From Valencia hispanica (Eukaryota > Chordata > Actinopteri > Cyprinodontiformes > Valenciidae), in NCBI GenBank assembly GCA_963556495.2, contig OY747721.1, forward strand, positions 7,383,649-7,447,648: a DNA stretch of 64,000 nt, read 5' to 3'. Below are positions 47,785-63,675 of this stretch, piece after piece. The notes under the pieces were generated by a model. That model did not search any database and was not told the DNA's origin. It saw only the letters and a list, made by a program, of their open reading frames with translations. The first letter of the stretch is position 1. Every line of letters starts with the position of its first letter. The position numbers and the translations under genes are program-made.

Positions 47785-48140
47785 GTCTGCTCCCTCAATG
47801 TTAACCAGAAATTAATTTAATGAATTTTTATTTATATAAGACCAATTCACAACACATATCTCAAGGCGCTCGACAAAAATTCATTTAAATCATGTTGACA
47901 TATTCCAAGTTGGATACAAACATTCCGAATTGAAGTAGTAAACAAACAATGCATCAAGACCATTGTGTTATTCAAAGTGGTCAAGAAAAAGTTTTCTGTC
48001 CAAGGAAACCTCGCAGATTGCTAAGAGTCATTGACTTGCAGCATTCACTCCTCCTGGACGAGTATGTAGTGACAATGGGAAGGAAAATTCCCCTTTAACA
48101 AGAAGAAACTTCCAGCAGAACCATAACCTGGCACAGTGTA
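47785..48140 (-). repeat. Right arm of the 356-bp inverted repeat
   Basis: Reverse complement of 45061-45417, differing at about four to six positions. The similarity even includes the word gaggNagcagac beyond the usual tail end. Confidence 0.9.
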
Positions 48141-48289
48141 AGCGACCATCTGACCATCAGTCCAGGAGCATTTTCTATTTGAAAGAAAAGTAAAAAAACT
48201 TATGGCAGTAGTAACAACTTTAGTGGCTTCATCCAGGAGAGAAACCCAGCTAAACAAATAAGTCATGAGCCAGTTTCCAAGCTAGGCAA

Positions 48290-48600
48290 GGGAATTTTTT
48301 TTCAACAAGGTAATTCAAGGTGCTTTGCATGATTAGAGGATAAAATAAAAATAGCAATAAAACACAGACAAAGCATATAAAGTAAAAACAGCAAGAAAGC
48401 ATGAAGAACACACAAAACATATGATGCATGAAAGCATTACTCAAAGGCAGCTCTAAACAGATACATTTTTAGCCGTGGTTTAAAAGAACTCTGGTTTCAG
48501 CAGCTTTGCAATTGTCTGGAAGTTTGTTCCAGATTAGAGGAGCATAGAAACTGAAAGCTGCTTCTCCATGTTTGGTTCTAATTTCCATAGAATTGCTTTT
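48290..48600 (-). mobile_element. L2-like LINE 3' fragment, copy 1
   Basis: Shares long phrases with the next copy: aacaaggtaattcaaggtgc, actcaaaggcagctctaaac, ttgttccagattagaggagc. On the minus strand these are the C-terminal codons and 3' end of an L2-type reverse-transcriptase ORF. Confidence 0.65.
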
Positions 48601-48629
48601 TTTTTTTTGCTAACTGTTTTTATTACAGA

Positions 48630-48920
48630 AATGCCTTTCTGCATGGAGTTTGGATGCGTGGGCTTTCTCTGGGCTATCAAGCTTCCTCCCACCATCCAAA
48701 AACATACATGTTAGCTTAATCGACCTATAGTTGTCTGTTTATTTTTCATTCATTTCTTTCATTCAGTTTTTTGTTACTCCCATCAAATATTATTTTCTTG
48801 CCGTGCAGTACTTTGGTGCAACTTGTTTGTAAGGTGCTATATAAATGAAGTTGACATTGCCTGTGTTGCCCTGTGTTGCCCTGTGATGAACTGGTGGCAC
48901 CAGCCCCTCCGAGAGCCTAA
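48630..48920 (+). repeat. SINE-like tRNA-related repeat, 3' part
   Basis: Has tttctgcatggagtttggat, ccatccaaaaacatac and ttgccctgtgatgaactgg in the same order as the copies at 2375-2595 and 7060-7350, lacking the B-box head. It lies between the two L2-like fragments. Confidence 0.5.
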
Positions 48921-48924
48921 AAAG

Positions 48925-49460
48925 GCAAGGCAATTTTATTTGTATAGCACACTTTCAACAACAAGGTAATTCAAGGTGCTTTACATGATTTGGTGATAAA
49001 GAAAAAAAACATGATAAACACATACAAAACATATTATATACGAAAACATTACTCAAAGGCAGCTCTAAACAGATTGATTTAAAAGAACTCAGTGTTTCAG
49101 CAGCTTTGCAGTTTTCTGGAAGTTTGTTCCAGATTAGAGGAGCATATAAACTGAAAGCTGCTTCTCCATATTTGGTTCTAATTCTAGGGATGTTGAGTAG
49201 ACTGGAATTAAAGGACCTGAGTGGTCTGGTGGGGTTGGTATAGTAACAGTAATTCTTCAATGTATTTTGGTGCTAAGCCATTCAATGATTTATAAACTAG
49301 TAGGAGTATTTTGAAGTCTATTCTCTGAGCTACAGGGAGCCAGTGTAAGGACTTTATAACTGGGGTGATGTGCTCTACTTTCCTGGTTCTAGTGAGGAAC
49401 ACGAGCAGCAGCGTTCTGGATCAGCTGCAGCTGTCTGATTGACTTTTTATGCAGACCTGT
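48925..49460 (-). mobile_element. L2-like LINE 3' fragment, copy 2
   Basis: Minus-strand reading gives HITPVIKSLHWLPVAQRIDF and YGEAAFSLYAPLIWNKLPEN, the conserved C-terminus of L2-type LINE polyproteins, in two adjacent frames (one frameshift near 49210-49260). The 3' end is at about 48925 (ggcaattttatttgtatagc). Confidence 0.8.
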
Positions 49461-49469
49461 GAAGACGCT

Positions 49470-50010
49470 GTTGCAGTAATCAATCCGAATAAAGGTAAAC
49501 GCATGGATGAGTTTTTGAAAGAGCATATACACTTATTCACAGCAAAGCTCAGCCAATAGTTATGTCTAGATGAGAGAGACTGGGTTAAACACTGAAAGAC
49601 AGGACCAAGTGCATCATCTACTGAAGGAGAACATTAAGCTATTGGGTGCAGTAGCTCAACTGATGCCCCCCTCCAGGATGGTGTCACAGACCAGACCAGA
49701 TGTAGCTCCTATGAAGAGAACATACAGTTAAAAACTGAAATAACAGCAGAAAATGCTAAATTGGAGAGTAGTAGGAGAAGGTAGCAGAGGAAGGAAAAGT
49801 CAGTATGTCGTCCAGCAGCCTAAGCTTATAGCAGCATAATTACAGAGATAACTCAGGGTAACCTAAGCCTGTCTAACTATAAGCTTCATCAAAAAGCAAA
49901 AGTTTAAAGCCTAGTCGTTAAAGTAGGCGGGATGTCTGCATAACGGACTAAAACTGGGAGCTGGTTCCACAGGAGAGGACTCTAAAAACTCTTAAAATGT
50001 CATAGATTAG
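49470..50010 (-). mobile_element. LINE-derived repeat
   Basis: Contains cagcagcctaagcttatagc, aactataagcttcatcaaaa and gggagctggttccacaggag, phrases of a common fish retroelement 3' region. No intact ORF. Family inferred from phrase style. Confidence 0.4.
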
Positions 50011-50019
50011 CTATATTCA

Positions 50020-50790
50020 CAATTTAAATTAGATCCTACAAATCTTCACCAAATATCTAAATAAATGTTTCATCTTACAAACAATGCCATAAATACCAAA
50101 TGAGCTCTCCATTGCGTCTGATTGGCTTAAATAAAGCCCTATGACTGTAGGTTAAAAAAAGCATGCTAAGCAGAGTGAGGAGTGTTAAAATGTTAGAACA
50201 GGGTCAAAATGGCTGCAGAAGAGAATGGTGATGGGGGTGTAGCGCATCTATTTCAGTCTGTACAGCTGTCTTGTTTTTATGGTGTTTGACTTGTCCCTCT
50301 GTGCCTCTCCTTTCACCTTCAAGACAATATCTGGAGGAGAATTTTTTTTTTTAAATAAACCCCTTAAAAAGGATTTTAAATAAAGCCCTGAGTAACTAGA
50401 AGATCTGGTTCATATGGCATGTGAAAAACATTCAACCTGCAGGAGAGTAAAAACACTGCTCAGCTCCCCATACTTGCCTCGGTTGTATAGTAGTGGCCTG
50501 ATTGATGGGAGCCTATGGAGCTCATATATGGCGTTAAGTGGGTGGGTTACGGTCCTCCTGTCCCAAAATTAGTGCATCCATGATGAGAAAGCTGCTCAAG
50601 TAGTTAATAATCTTAATTTTTGGGGTTCCCATTGTATCAGATGTTAAATTTAAGATAAATGAAATGCCTTGCAATCAAACTTGTGCTCAGAGGGTTTTAG
50701 CATGAACTTATATTAATTCCAGCATTTTTTCCCATTTCTGGTTTCACAAATTAAAAGTTAAACGTCCATTATTTCTATTCACGAAGCTGT
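50020..50790. other. Unassigned intergenic sequence
   Basis: No coding block or clear element ends. Confidence 0.4.
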
Positions 50791-50796
50791 TCCCAG

Positions 50797-51445
50797 CAGC
50801 TGCCTCAGTAGTAAAGGCCTGCTTGTGTTTCTCGTGTGACGCCTGGTTGTCATGCGTCATGGTTGGAGCCAGACCAACGTCCTCCCGCCAACTGTTTTCA
50901 GGTTTCATTACTGTTTATACACCCCAAGAGCGTTCGCTGATGTGGCGGTGAGGCCCAGACCTATCATTTATCCAGGTGTTGACTTGGGAATATGTTCTCA
51001 CCAACCGCACGCCGCTGCTCTAACGGCACGACAGGATTAATTAATAGAAAGCAGAGTTTCGGTTGACCCCCATCTGTTTAGGGGTTATTTGAATAGGCGA
51101 TGTGACACGGCGAGGCTTTTTCTTCCTTTTTCACTGCCTCAACCAACACAAAGATGAATCAGTTTTTCCTCAGCACACCCTGTGCATCCATTTGGCCTTA
51201 TTTGTCCACTGATGACGCCAAAGTGAGCTCTGTCTGTTGGCATTGAATTCACCTCATTCCAAGACTTCTGTGGCCTATTTTAGAGCCTCTGTAAGCTGAT
51301 CTGTCCAGCCGCCTCCTCACTCCTCCCCTGTTTCTCTTACTCTTTCCTCAGCTCTGCTTTCCTGCCAAACCTGATGGTGGGGCTAAAGTTAGCCCCCCTC
51401 CAGCTAATATATAAGACCCCAAGGGGCCGATGCATACATGTCAGT
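50797..51445 (+). promoter_or_regulatory. mylpf promoter region with TATA box
   Basis: TATATAAG at 51408-51415 sets a transcription start at about 51438-51445. Upstream are E-boxes CAGCTG (50797-50802) and CAGGTG (50973-50978), a CATTTG near 51189, a near-match to a CArG box (ccttatttgt, about 51196) and a near-match to a MEF2 site (ctattttag, about 51275). This set fits a skeletal-muscle promoter. Sites were found by eye and not scored. Confidence 0.6.
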
Positions 51446-51505
51446 CACATCAGCTTTGGCGTAGGCTTCTCTTCTTGACCAACAACAACCCCACAAACTT
51501 TAGAG

Positions 51506-54500
51506 ATGGTGAGTGTGGCCACGTTCCTTGGAGCTGCAGCTTGCAGGATGTGTAGGATCTTCTCTAGGAACTGATGAGATGAGCGTTTCACTGACACATT
51601 GCAATCTGGACTAGCAACATCCAATCGAGATGAGATTGTTGGAGTCTCCCAAATCAAGCCTCCAAACTTTGGATTTGAACTTAAACAAGCCTTTAATATG
51701 AAGAAGTTCTGGAAATGCAATGTCTTTTGGGATCATTGCCATTTTTAGTGATTTATCCCGAAATTAAAAGACAACCTTTCATCTTAAATTGGATAATGGA
51801 ATTAGGAATATTAGTGACAACAGAGCAACAGACAAAGACTGTTTCATTATTTTTAGTTTAAGTTTTTTCTTTGCTGTAAGATGTGATTCACGCGCCAGAA
51901 ATCAACACTTTTAGATCTAGGGTTGAGGTTAGGGTTTTGGACTATTCTTTTCTTATTTGTTGAGTTTTTTTCTGTGTTTGTAAGGATATGTAAAAAATCT
52001 AATTTTTTGTGTGTTTTACCTGTTTTTTCCACCATCTCCCAGGCACCCAAGAAAGCCAAGAGGAGGCAGCAGCAGGGTGAGGGTGGATCCTCCAATGTGT
52101 TCTCCATGTTCGAGCAGAGCCAGATCCAGGAGTACAAGGAGGTAACGTTTTTTAAATTGTTCCATCACACACATATGTAATTTCTACTGGTATGATTTTG
52201 GTGAATTTGCATGAATTGTAAACGTGGGGTTAGGGGTTACCTAACCCCTTCTGAAGACGAGGGCATAATTGTCCTTCTCAGCAGGACAGGACGGTAAATC
52301 TGAGCTTTCCTGGAGACAGGTGACACCTCATCTCCTCTGTGTTAGCTCAGAAATTCTCCTCAGAGACACTTTGCTCTGTGACTCCACTGGAATGCAGCCC
52401 AACAGCTGGTGGAAAGTCCAATTAATCAACGCGGGAAAAAGAGGGGGAGTACACAAACATACAAGTTGAGCCACATTCAGGGATTACCAAGGTTGTTTCG
52501 CCCCTTGAGTGCAATTTTTTTTTAGCATCCCAGGGTCACAGCTTTGATCTTCATCAGAAATGGCTCGATAAGCATCTCTGTGATTGGGGAATGTAAGGCC
52601 AACAGTAGCTTAGCTGGCACCTCCAAAGGTGAAAGAACATTGGTGACATGGTCAGAAGATTCGGTCACAAGGCAAAAGGATGACAGCTGTAATCAATACC
52701 TTCTCCTTAAATGTCGCAAGGGGGCTTGTCTCACATTCCAGAACCTTTTTAACACCTTCAAGAGACAAGTGGACGACCAGCTGCCAAGTCCCAAAAGGTT
52801 CCCAATGCCATCTTTGGTTTCACAGGGGGTGAAACACCCCGCTATGTGACAAGGGAAGCGGCTAACGGCTCCACATTTACACGTTTGCTTTGGCAGACTA
52901 GCTCCCACTTACAATCACTATTAACAAGTCTTACGACGAGGACTTGTGAGAAATGTGAGAATCTTTGTTTTACAGTTTTAGCACCTTACATCTTGGCCGT
53001 TGAGTGCCACACATGCTTACATACAGTTTCATATTTATTCCATGTTTTTTGTTTAGTTATTTTTGGTTTTTTACTTTTTGGCTCATGTTTCCTGCAGGCT
53101 TTCACAATCATCGACCAGAACAGAGACGGCATCATCAGCAAGGACGACCTCAGGGACGTGTTGGCCACCATGGGCCAGCTGAATGTGAAGAGTGACGAGC
53201 TGGATGCCATGGTGAAGGAGGCCAGCGGCCCCATCAACTTCACCGTCTTCCTGACCATGTTCGGCGAGAAGCTCAAGGGTGTGTTGACAAACTCCTCAGG
53301 CCTCTCTTACATTGTGCTAGGCATTACTTAACTAACTTGGTTTCTTTTGTTGGTAGGTGCTGATCCCGAGGACGTCATCGTGAGCGCTTTCAAGGTTCTG
53401 GACCCCGAGGGCACTGGCAGCATCAAGAAGGAATTGTAAGAATGCTTATTTCAGACTTTTATCACATCTAATAGTTTTTTGTTTTTTTTTCCAGCATCCT
53501 AGCTTTATGCAATGTGTTTGTTTCTCTTTCCAGCCTTCAGGAGCTCCTGACCACTCAGTGCGACAGGTTCAGCAATGACGAGGTGAGCTGATTTGTCTTT
53601 CGCTGCATCCAATTTCCCCCCTTCTAGCCTTCAAAAGAGCACCTTTTATAAACACTTCCTGTATTTAATGGATTTATTTCATTGTTGAGTTAAAGAACTA
53701 CCATTTTATTTCTAATTTTGGTTTTACAACAAAGAAAAATATTGAATAACAATAAAATAAACAATAAAAGCAATTTTGGGAGCAACATTAATGGAAACTG
53801 GAGAAAAAGCATGTAGTTTGCCACCTAATGACAAAAAGAAAGGAATAAATAATTAAATAATACAGATTTCTTGTACACTTATCTCTGCAAAACAGGGGGA
53901 AAAAATGCTAGATTTTTTTATTACCTTTATGCTTCACTTTTGGGCAAAATTATGTAGAGCAAGATTGGATGGGTTAAAGAGCCCCACACAGATCCAGAGC
54001 CACATGTTGTGGATCCCTGGGCTAGGTTGTCCCAGTTCTTCCTGTGTACTGCTGGAATAAATAGTTTCTATCCGTTAAAAACAGAGACCCACTGTGATGT
54101 CTATTCTTAAAAAGAAATAATCAGATCCATCCTATCGTTCAGACATTAAAATTCTGTCACAAACACTCCAGTTTGATTCTAGTTTTAACACCTTGCAGTC
54201 AAATTAATTTTATATTGCTAGTTGGTAAAAAGTTATCTATCTAAGGAAGCACAGCGGATTCTACAGTTAAAAAGACAACCTCTCACCCTGAGCAACAATT
54301 CCCTGTTATTTACTGTTTATTACAACAAATATTTATTAAAACAGTGAAACATTATGGTGGGTCCGGTTGCCTTATAAAGTCAGTATAAAAATTACACATT
54401 CCTCCTGTCATACAAATGACTTTCTTAAATTAATGGTGCAACATTGCATATCTGAATCGGGTACCATGTTGAACAGAAAAAAACAACATATTATATCTCA

Positions 54501-54778
54501 TTTTGATCAGTTTATTTCATCTGATGTCTTCTGTTGTATTTATCTGGTGAAATATAAATGTACAGAGTAACTAAACTAAAATGTTGACATACTTCAGCAT
54601 ATTTGCAGTCATTAATCGTCAGAGCTTCCCTTGTTCAGGGTTGTAACCTCTCTCTGTGACCTCCTCTCCCCCCTAGATGACCAACCTGTGGGCTGCTTTC
54701 CCCCCTGATGTGGCTGGCAATGTGGACTACAAGAACATCTGCTACGTCATCACACACGGAGAGGACAAGGAGGAGTAG
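51506..54778 (+). CDS. mylpf: Fast skeletal muscle myosin regulatory light chain, six coding exons
   Basis: Encodes the regulatory light chain that wraps the lever arm of fast-muscle myosin II. Exons: 51506-51508 (the ATG alone), 52043-52141, 53098-53278, 53357-53435, 53534-53582, 54677-54778, for 170 residues (family 169-170). The protein starts [16 protein letters not shown], then [10 protein letters not shown] with Ser17/Ser18 as the light-chain-kinase sites, and a divalent-cation EF-hand loop D40[11 protein letters not shown]51. It ends [11 protein letters not shown]. All introns are GT-AG with matching phases; the donor after ATG is gtgagt. AATAAA is at 55003-55008. The exon GC is far above that of the introns. 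A 1.1-kb intron separates the last two exons. Identity very secure. Confidence 0.97.
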
Positions 54779-55030
54779 ATCCCCTTCTTCTCTTCACCTC
54801 TCTACCTCTATTAACACTCGTATCTATGCCACCATCCACTCGCTCCGTTTTTCTCCGACGCCATGACTTCCCTTCGCAAACTGTCCTGCCTAGGTCCAAC
54901 CTTTCAGCTGGCCAAAAGACTTCTCTACCTTGCCGAGACGCTCAGCGAGAGGCTATGGGTGGGGGCGGTTTGTGAACAACAGGAGAACATTGGATTTTTT
55001 TCAATAAAACAAAAAAATCTTATGACACTG
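54779..55030 (+). other. mylpf 3' UTR
   Basis: From the stop to just past AATAAA at 55003-55008, which is followed by an A-rich stretch. The cleavage site is inferred. Confidence 0.7.
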
Positions 55031-56740
55031 AAACTCTCTCCCTATCTCTGTCCCTTCCTCTTTTTCCTCCTCCTTTCTCCTCCCTCCATCATTCATTCTG
55101 TTCTTCTTCGTTGAGGCCAACAGTGCAGGCATCCGACCTACGCACAGCTTGTACAAACAAGCAGTCCAGTGCGTAAAGCGGTCGGTCAAAACGTCTCATG
55201 GGTGCTTTGGTGCCTGCACGGCCACTTGCTTGAAACAAGCGAGCTGTCCGACCCAGTCGGGTCTGTTAGTCTCAACCTCACACAGAGTGCATAATGGCTT
55301 CCTCCCCTTTAACTTTGTGGGAGAGCAAAAGAGTGGAGGTTCCGCACTACAATAGCTTGCCTACCTTCTCTCTTTTACCAACAGGTACAAAATGAGGAGC
55401 TGCAGGAAAAAGAGGAAAGCACTTAATCTTGTAACTAGAGAAAGAGATGGCGAAAGATGGTGAGTTGGGGGGAAGAAACGAGACAAGTAAGAATGAAAAA
55501 GAAAGGAACTTTTGTTTTTGACTCATTGCCCTCCCTCTCACTGCTGTTTCGTTCCTGTTGTTGTGACTGTGTCCCTGTCTCCGCTGTAACAAAGAAAGAA
55601 GTACAAATAAAACCTGCTATCTTTCGTACCACATCGAGTCTGCTTGTGTTGATGAAAACTACCCTGGATGTTTTTCAGATAGATGAAATTTCAGATCGGG
55701 GATCAAAATAATGAACTCTTATTGTGAAACAAAGGCCATCTTTAGACTCTTTCTCAACACAGGGCATTAAAGATGCAGGTCTGAGATGCTGCACTTCCTC
55801 CAGATTGGCTTCAACGCTTGAGTTATTTCCTTATAACTCTTCAAGTGAGCACAACAGAACCAGAAATAAACATGACAACGTATAAATCAATCAAATCAAA
55901 GGTTTAATGTCCTTGTCCTCGAAGGACCAGCGTTCGTTACATGCTGTTCACGACACAAGACACCCGCGGTTTTGACGCTCATTATTCAAGGTTGTTTTGC
56001 ATGTTGAATGTTTACACATTCTTACACAGAAGAAATCTTTAATGCAAATCATGGGCTGGAGGAGGGAAAGGCGCCCTGATGCAAAAGCTTTCAAGGGTTT
56101 AGATCTGTTTCAGAGCTTTCTCCACATTTAAATTCTGCAAATGTGGAATTAACAAACAGACCTTCAGTTAACACCAAGGAGTGTTACATCCAATCTGATA
56201 AAAATAAATAAAAATAGAGCAGAAATTGCAGAACATTGTCGGGTAGCTGTTTCCTCAGTACTTAAAGTACTTTAACAATGACAGCCAATTTAAATGTGAA
56301 GAACGTTCTGACTCATGAGAAACCTACAGCCCTCTTGGACCTCAATCCATTTTTATAAATGTTCAGTAAGGTCTAAATTGATGGTGAGGCAAAGAAATGG
56401 ACAAATGTGACAATAATTGAAGTTTCTAAGGGAAAACAGGGATCAAAAGGCAAACTAACCTGATGCATTTACGCACACACACACCCATGCACGCACACGT
56501 GCACGCACGTGCATGCACACACACATACACAAAACTGGCCTCTGTTTCATGTCAAATTTATGGTGGTTTTTGATATAAGCAATGCCCACCCAGGGTGCCA
56601 CTCTTTCAGGGGGTGGTACCCAAAAAAGAAAAACACTAGTTGTCTGATCTGATATATTTACATGCTGCATTCGTAATCTTAACAGCTTTCTTCTTTATCT
56701 TATATATTTACTTGCTGATAAATTTACTTGCTGCATTGTA
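55031..56740. other. Unassigned intergenic sequence
   Basis: Pyrimidine-rich at 55030-55110. A plus-strand AATAAA near 55604 could end another transcript but no coding block is seen. Alternating CA/GCA stretch at 56470-56530. Confidence 0.4.
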
Positions 56741-56748
56741 ATCTTAAA

Positions 56749-56793
56749 CCGGTCATGTGATCGGCCTCTCCTGGAGACCGATCACATGACCGG
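56749..56793. repeat. Perfect 16-bp inverted repeat with 13-base loop
   Basis: Left stem ccggtcatgtgatcgg at 56749-56764, loop of 13, right stem ccgatcacatgaccgg at 56778-56793, with no mismatches. Each stem contains the E-box tcacatga. Just upstream, ttacNtgctgcatt...gtaatcttaa occurs twice as a direct repeat (56660-56690 and 56723-56747). Confidence 0.9.
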
Positions 56794-56939
56794 CTTTCCT
56801 ATAAATAATTGCTCTAAATGACTCCAGAGATTTTTGCTATATGTGCAGCGGTAAAACAGATGAATGATAGTTTCTGGTTCTATATGACAAAAGTCACAGT
56901 TGAAGTCAATGTTTAATTTAAAGAGCGCAAATCCATCCA

Positions 56940-57980
56940 TCTTGTAGCGTCTCGAGAACTAAACCCCCCCCGAAGTAGTTCCTTGCGCACATGCGCAGAT
57001 GGGCTCATGGTACGGACCGTGCTTCCTGAACAGATCGTGCAGTGACATGGCGGATCAACACCTGTGTGCTGTAGCGGGTTGCAATACATTGCTGAATAAA
57101 ACAGCCCCTTTCTTTAAATCTACTGTCTTGTGATGTTACTGCTTGGTACTACTAGATGTCCACTACACATAGCTTCAATACTGGCGTCATTTGTGGGAAT
57201 GTTTCTATGAAAAAAATCGGAGAAAAAACGGTTTGAAACCCGACACTAGCTGTCACCGCGCCCAGCTGCTAAGCGCAAGCGAGAGAGGAGAGAAAAGCGA
57301 TAGAGAGACAGATAGGGATTTTTATAACCAAAAACAAAATGCCCAGATGACTTTACAGTGCGGATGAGGTGCGTGCACCGATCTTTGCCGATCATGATTC
57401 AGAAGGGGACATTTGCCCTCTGATGATGGTCGCTCTTCAGAGACAATAACCCCTCCTTTCCACCGGATGCGTAAGCGGCACGTTACAGGAGCAGCACGTT
57501 TCACTTGCGTATTCTGCTGCTTGGCCCTTTCCACCAGGTGCGTATGAGGCGCATAGCAGCAGGGAAGCAGCTGTCACCGAGAGAGCACGAAATCACGCGA
57601 GATTAGCAAAATCATGTGTGGTTTCTTCAGTAAACACAACATCCATAGACATATATAAACGTCTATGACAACAATAACCAGGAAAAGACAACAACATGGC
57701 TCCAAAAGGTTTATGTTTTATTTTATGTCCGTTTCATATTCGCCAATAAGTCTATGTTATGTCAGGGAATATCCAAAATCGGAGGTCCCTGTGCCAACGG
57801 TTCAGCCCACAACCCAGAGGCGAATTGCTAATGAGCTGCTGCAGCTCTGCTGAAGCGAAGAAAAACGGCACAGGTTTTGTGATTTTGGCTAAAAACGGCA
57901 TAATCATAATTTAAAGATCACTGAGAACGTTTTAAAAATAGCTCAAAATATGATCGGAGTGGGACTTTAAAACATGATTT
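56940..57980. repeat. Complex GC-richer repeat with a THAP-like start
   Basis: The right part (57870-57975) has the phrases taatcataatttaaagatca and gatcggagtgggactttaaa, typical of a dispersed fish element. Near the left, 57047-57118 reads MADQHLCAVAGCNTLLNKTA then PFFK, styled like the first 24 residues of a THAP domain, followed five codons later by a stop. Probably transposon-derived. Confidence 0.4.
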
Positions 57981-57984
57981 GAGA

Positions 57985-58920
57985 TAGGTAAACATTTATT
58001 CTGTTTGTGAAAACACTAAAAAGGGAAGCTTTCCTCTATTGCAAAAAATGTTGGAAAACTGACGTCACAGTGGGGCCTGATGCCATTTCTGCAAGAACCA
58101 CTACTGTTTATGCCCAATGGGAATTATGAAGTCATATATTACTAAATAAAGGTTTCTTGACACTGATCAACTTACTGTAGTTTATCAGAACTGTCCCCAT
58201 TTGCTTTGTTCAAAACATTTATTTCTGAAAGTGGGTTTTTTGTGAATAAACAAATTTCTTTAAAGGCCTTTCACTTGTCTTTGCCAGGATAATACACCAC
58301 ATAAAACATTATAAAAAACAGGAAAAACTACTACGGTATGCAAAAGCATAAAAGTCATTTGTTATCAAGAATTTATAAAATATTGTGAAATGTCTGCTGC
58401 ATTGCGATTTGATCAGTTTATTGTGGGCTTAGGTGCCTCCCTTTCTTCAGCACAGGATCATGGTGTCACAACCAGATTGGAACCAGCCATAAAAAGTCCG
58501 TCTTGGATTTGGATGTGAAACTGTGGCAGGTTATTCATGTTAAGTTTATCAGGTGATCATTTTATCTATAATCATTGCCCCTCCTTTGTATGTCACTAAA
58601 GATGTCTACCAAATAGAAATAAAATAGATAAAGATAGTTTTCTAGTTGTCAGCAACCCTTTTCCTCTGTGAACCTAAAACATTGAAGTAACGTTTACTTA
58701 TATAACTACATATCATCTTTCACAGATAAAAACCCCAAAAGGCTTCACTAAGAACATATAAATAAAACAGGGAAAACAGCAGATGTTAAGTTGCAGAGCA
58801 GCCTGGCATGGATTCATGAATGAGCATATATTCACAGAGCTTTATAAATATAACTTCAGTTAAAGCTATGACATAAACTGGAAGCGTTTTGTGTGAAAAG
58901 GTTGAAATTGACACCCAAGC
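57985..58920. other. Unassigned intergenic sequence
   Basis: No coding block or clear element ends. Confidence 0.4.
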
Positions 58921-58927
58921 TGAGAGA

Positions 58928-58977
<50 letters not shown>

Positions 58978-58985
58978 TAATAATC
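58928..58985. repeat. (AAT)n microsatellite
   Basis: About 19 copies of the trinucleotide with one interruption near the right end. Confidence 0.95.
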
Positions 58986-59435
58986 ATAATAATATTCTGT
59001 AACAGGATGTAGTTCAATACTGTTACAAAAATGCCTGCCTTCAAAATAAAGCAAAAACAAACCCCAAGTTATGGCGCAAACATGGGTTTATTTTAAAAGG
59101 TAAGTTGATAGCATTTGTTTTTATCTAATTCATTTGTAGATCCGACGAGGCTACTGTTATCATTAAAATCTGCGCATCGTCACCGATCATTTAAGCAACT
59201 CTAGTAAATGGCTACTTTTATTTTGAAGCCCCAACCGGATGTGTGGCTGTAAAACCTGCTCCAGATCAGCGAACAGGAGGGAAACACTGGACTGTATCGG
59301 TTCTGCTTTTATTATTTATCCGGTCTGTCCCCTCCGATTCGGAATGAGCCAGCGTTAATGTTCACCGCTGGCTCCGCTCGGCCGCTCTCACCCCGCGGTG
59401 CCTTCGTGAGTCCTGGCGGGCCCGAACCACCCGCC

Positions 59436-62940
<3,505 letters not shown>

Positions 62941-63675
62941 TAGAGGTGTAACGGTACATGTATTTGTATTTTTCGGTACGGCCCTGTTGGTTCGGTACGA
63001 ACGTGTACCGAACGAATACAGCTATTTTCTACCTGAACACATTCAGAATGTTTATGTGCGGAACTCAGAGCGCAGTGCATTGTTCTGCAGCGCAACTTTA
63101 AAAAGCGACACCAGAACAAAACAGAAAGGACTCCCCGCTATCACTAAACTCTGCTGTTTGGGAACATTAACGGTTTCTCATGCAGCTACAGTAGAAAAAG
63201 AAAGATGGATCGAACCAGAACTTTGTCGGCGAACTCATCTTTCAACAGCAATGAGGTCAATAACACGCTCTGCTCTGCACTGAACTGAATGGCTCACCTG
63301 AAACAATGTCGAGCTAAACATAAACATCACTGATACTAAAGAAAACCCAGCTGACGTCCACCGGGCTACCAGTAGCATCCAATCAGACCAAATTCCTTAT
63401 TTTGTATGAAACACAAGTGGAGGAATCCCTGTTGATGAGAAGGGATTTTCCCAACAGCTGTCCATGCTGCATTCAAGTACAGCTGGGAGACTACGCTGCC
63501 GAAATATCAAAAACAACACCAAAGTGATTTAGGTATTATTTAAACATGAACACTGTCTGTTTTCAAGTGGTTGTATTGTTTTCTATTCTGGCTATGTCTG
63601 CTTGTACTATTTTATTTATTACAAAAAGAACCCCAATCAAATCTCCAGTGAGTTCTATACTTTCAACTTTTTTAA
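62941..63675 (+). mobile_element. hAT-like miniature element, longest copy (pgap3 intron 4)
   Basis: Starts tagaggtgtaacggtacatg and runs through gtgtaccgaacgaatacagc, aactcagagcgcagtg, gaaagatggatcgaaccaga, tgctgcattcaagtacagct and ttgtattgttttctattctg. It then diverges from the tail seen at 1-150, so its 3' end is missing or replaced. No intact ORF. Confidence 0.7.

Noticed and set aside
58856..59060. Poly-Ile and poly-Tyr minus-strand ORFs
   Set aside because: Created by the AAT microsatellite.
59358..59435. Upstream in-frame ATG of pgap3
   Set aside because: It would put 26 residues ahead of the signal peptide; the ATG at 59436 has the stronger context and a normal signal sequence.
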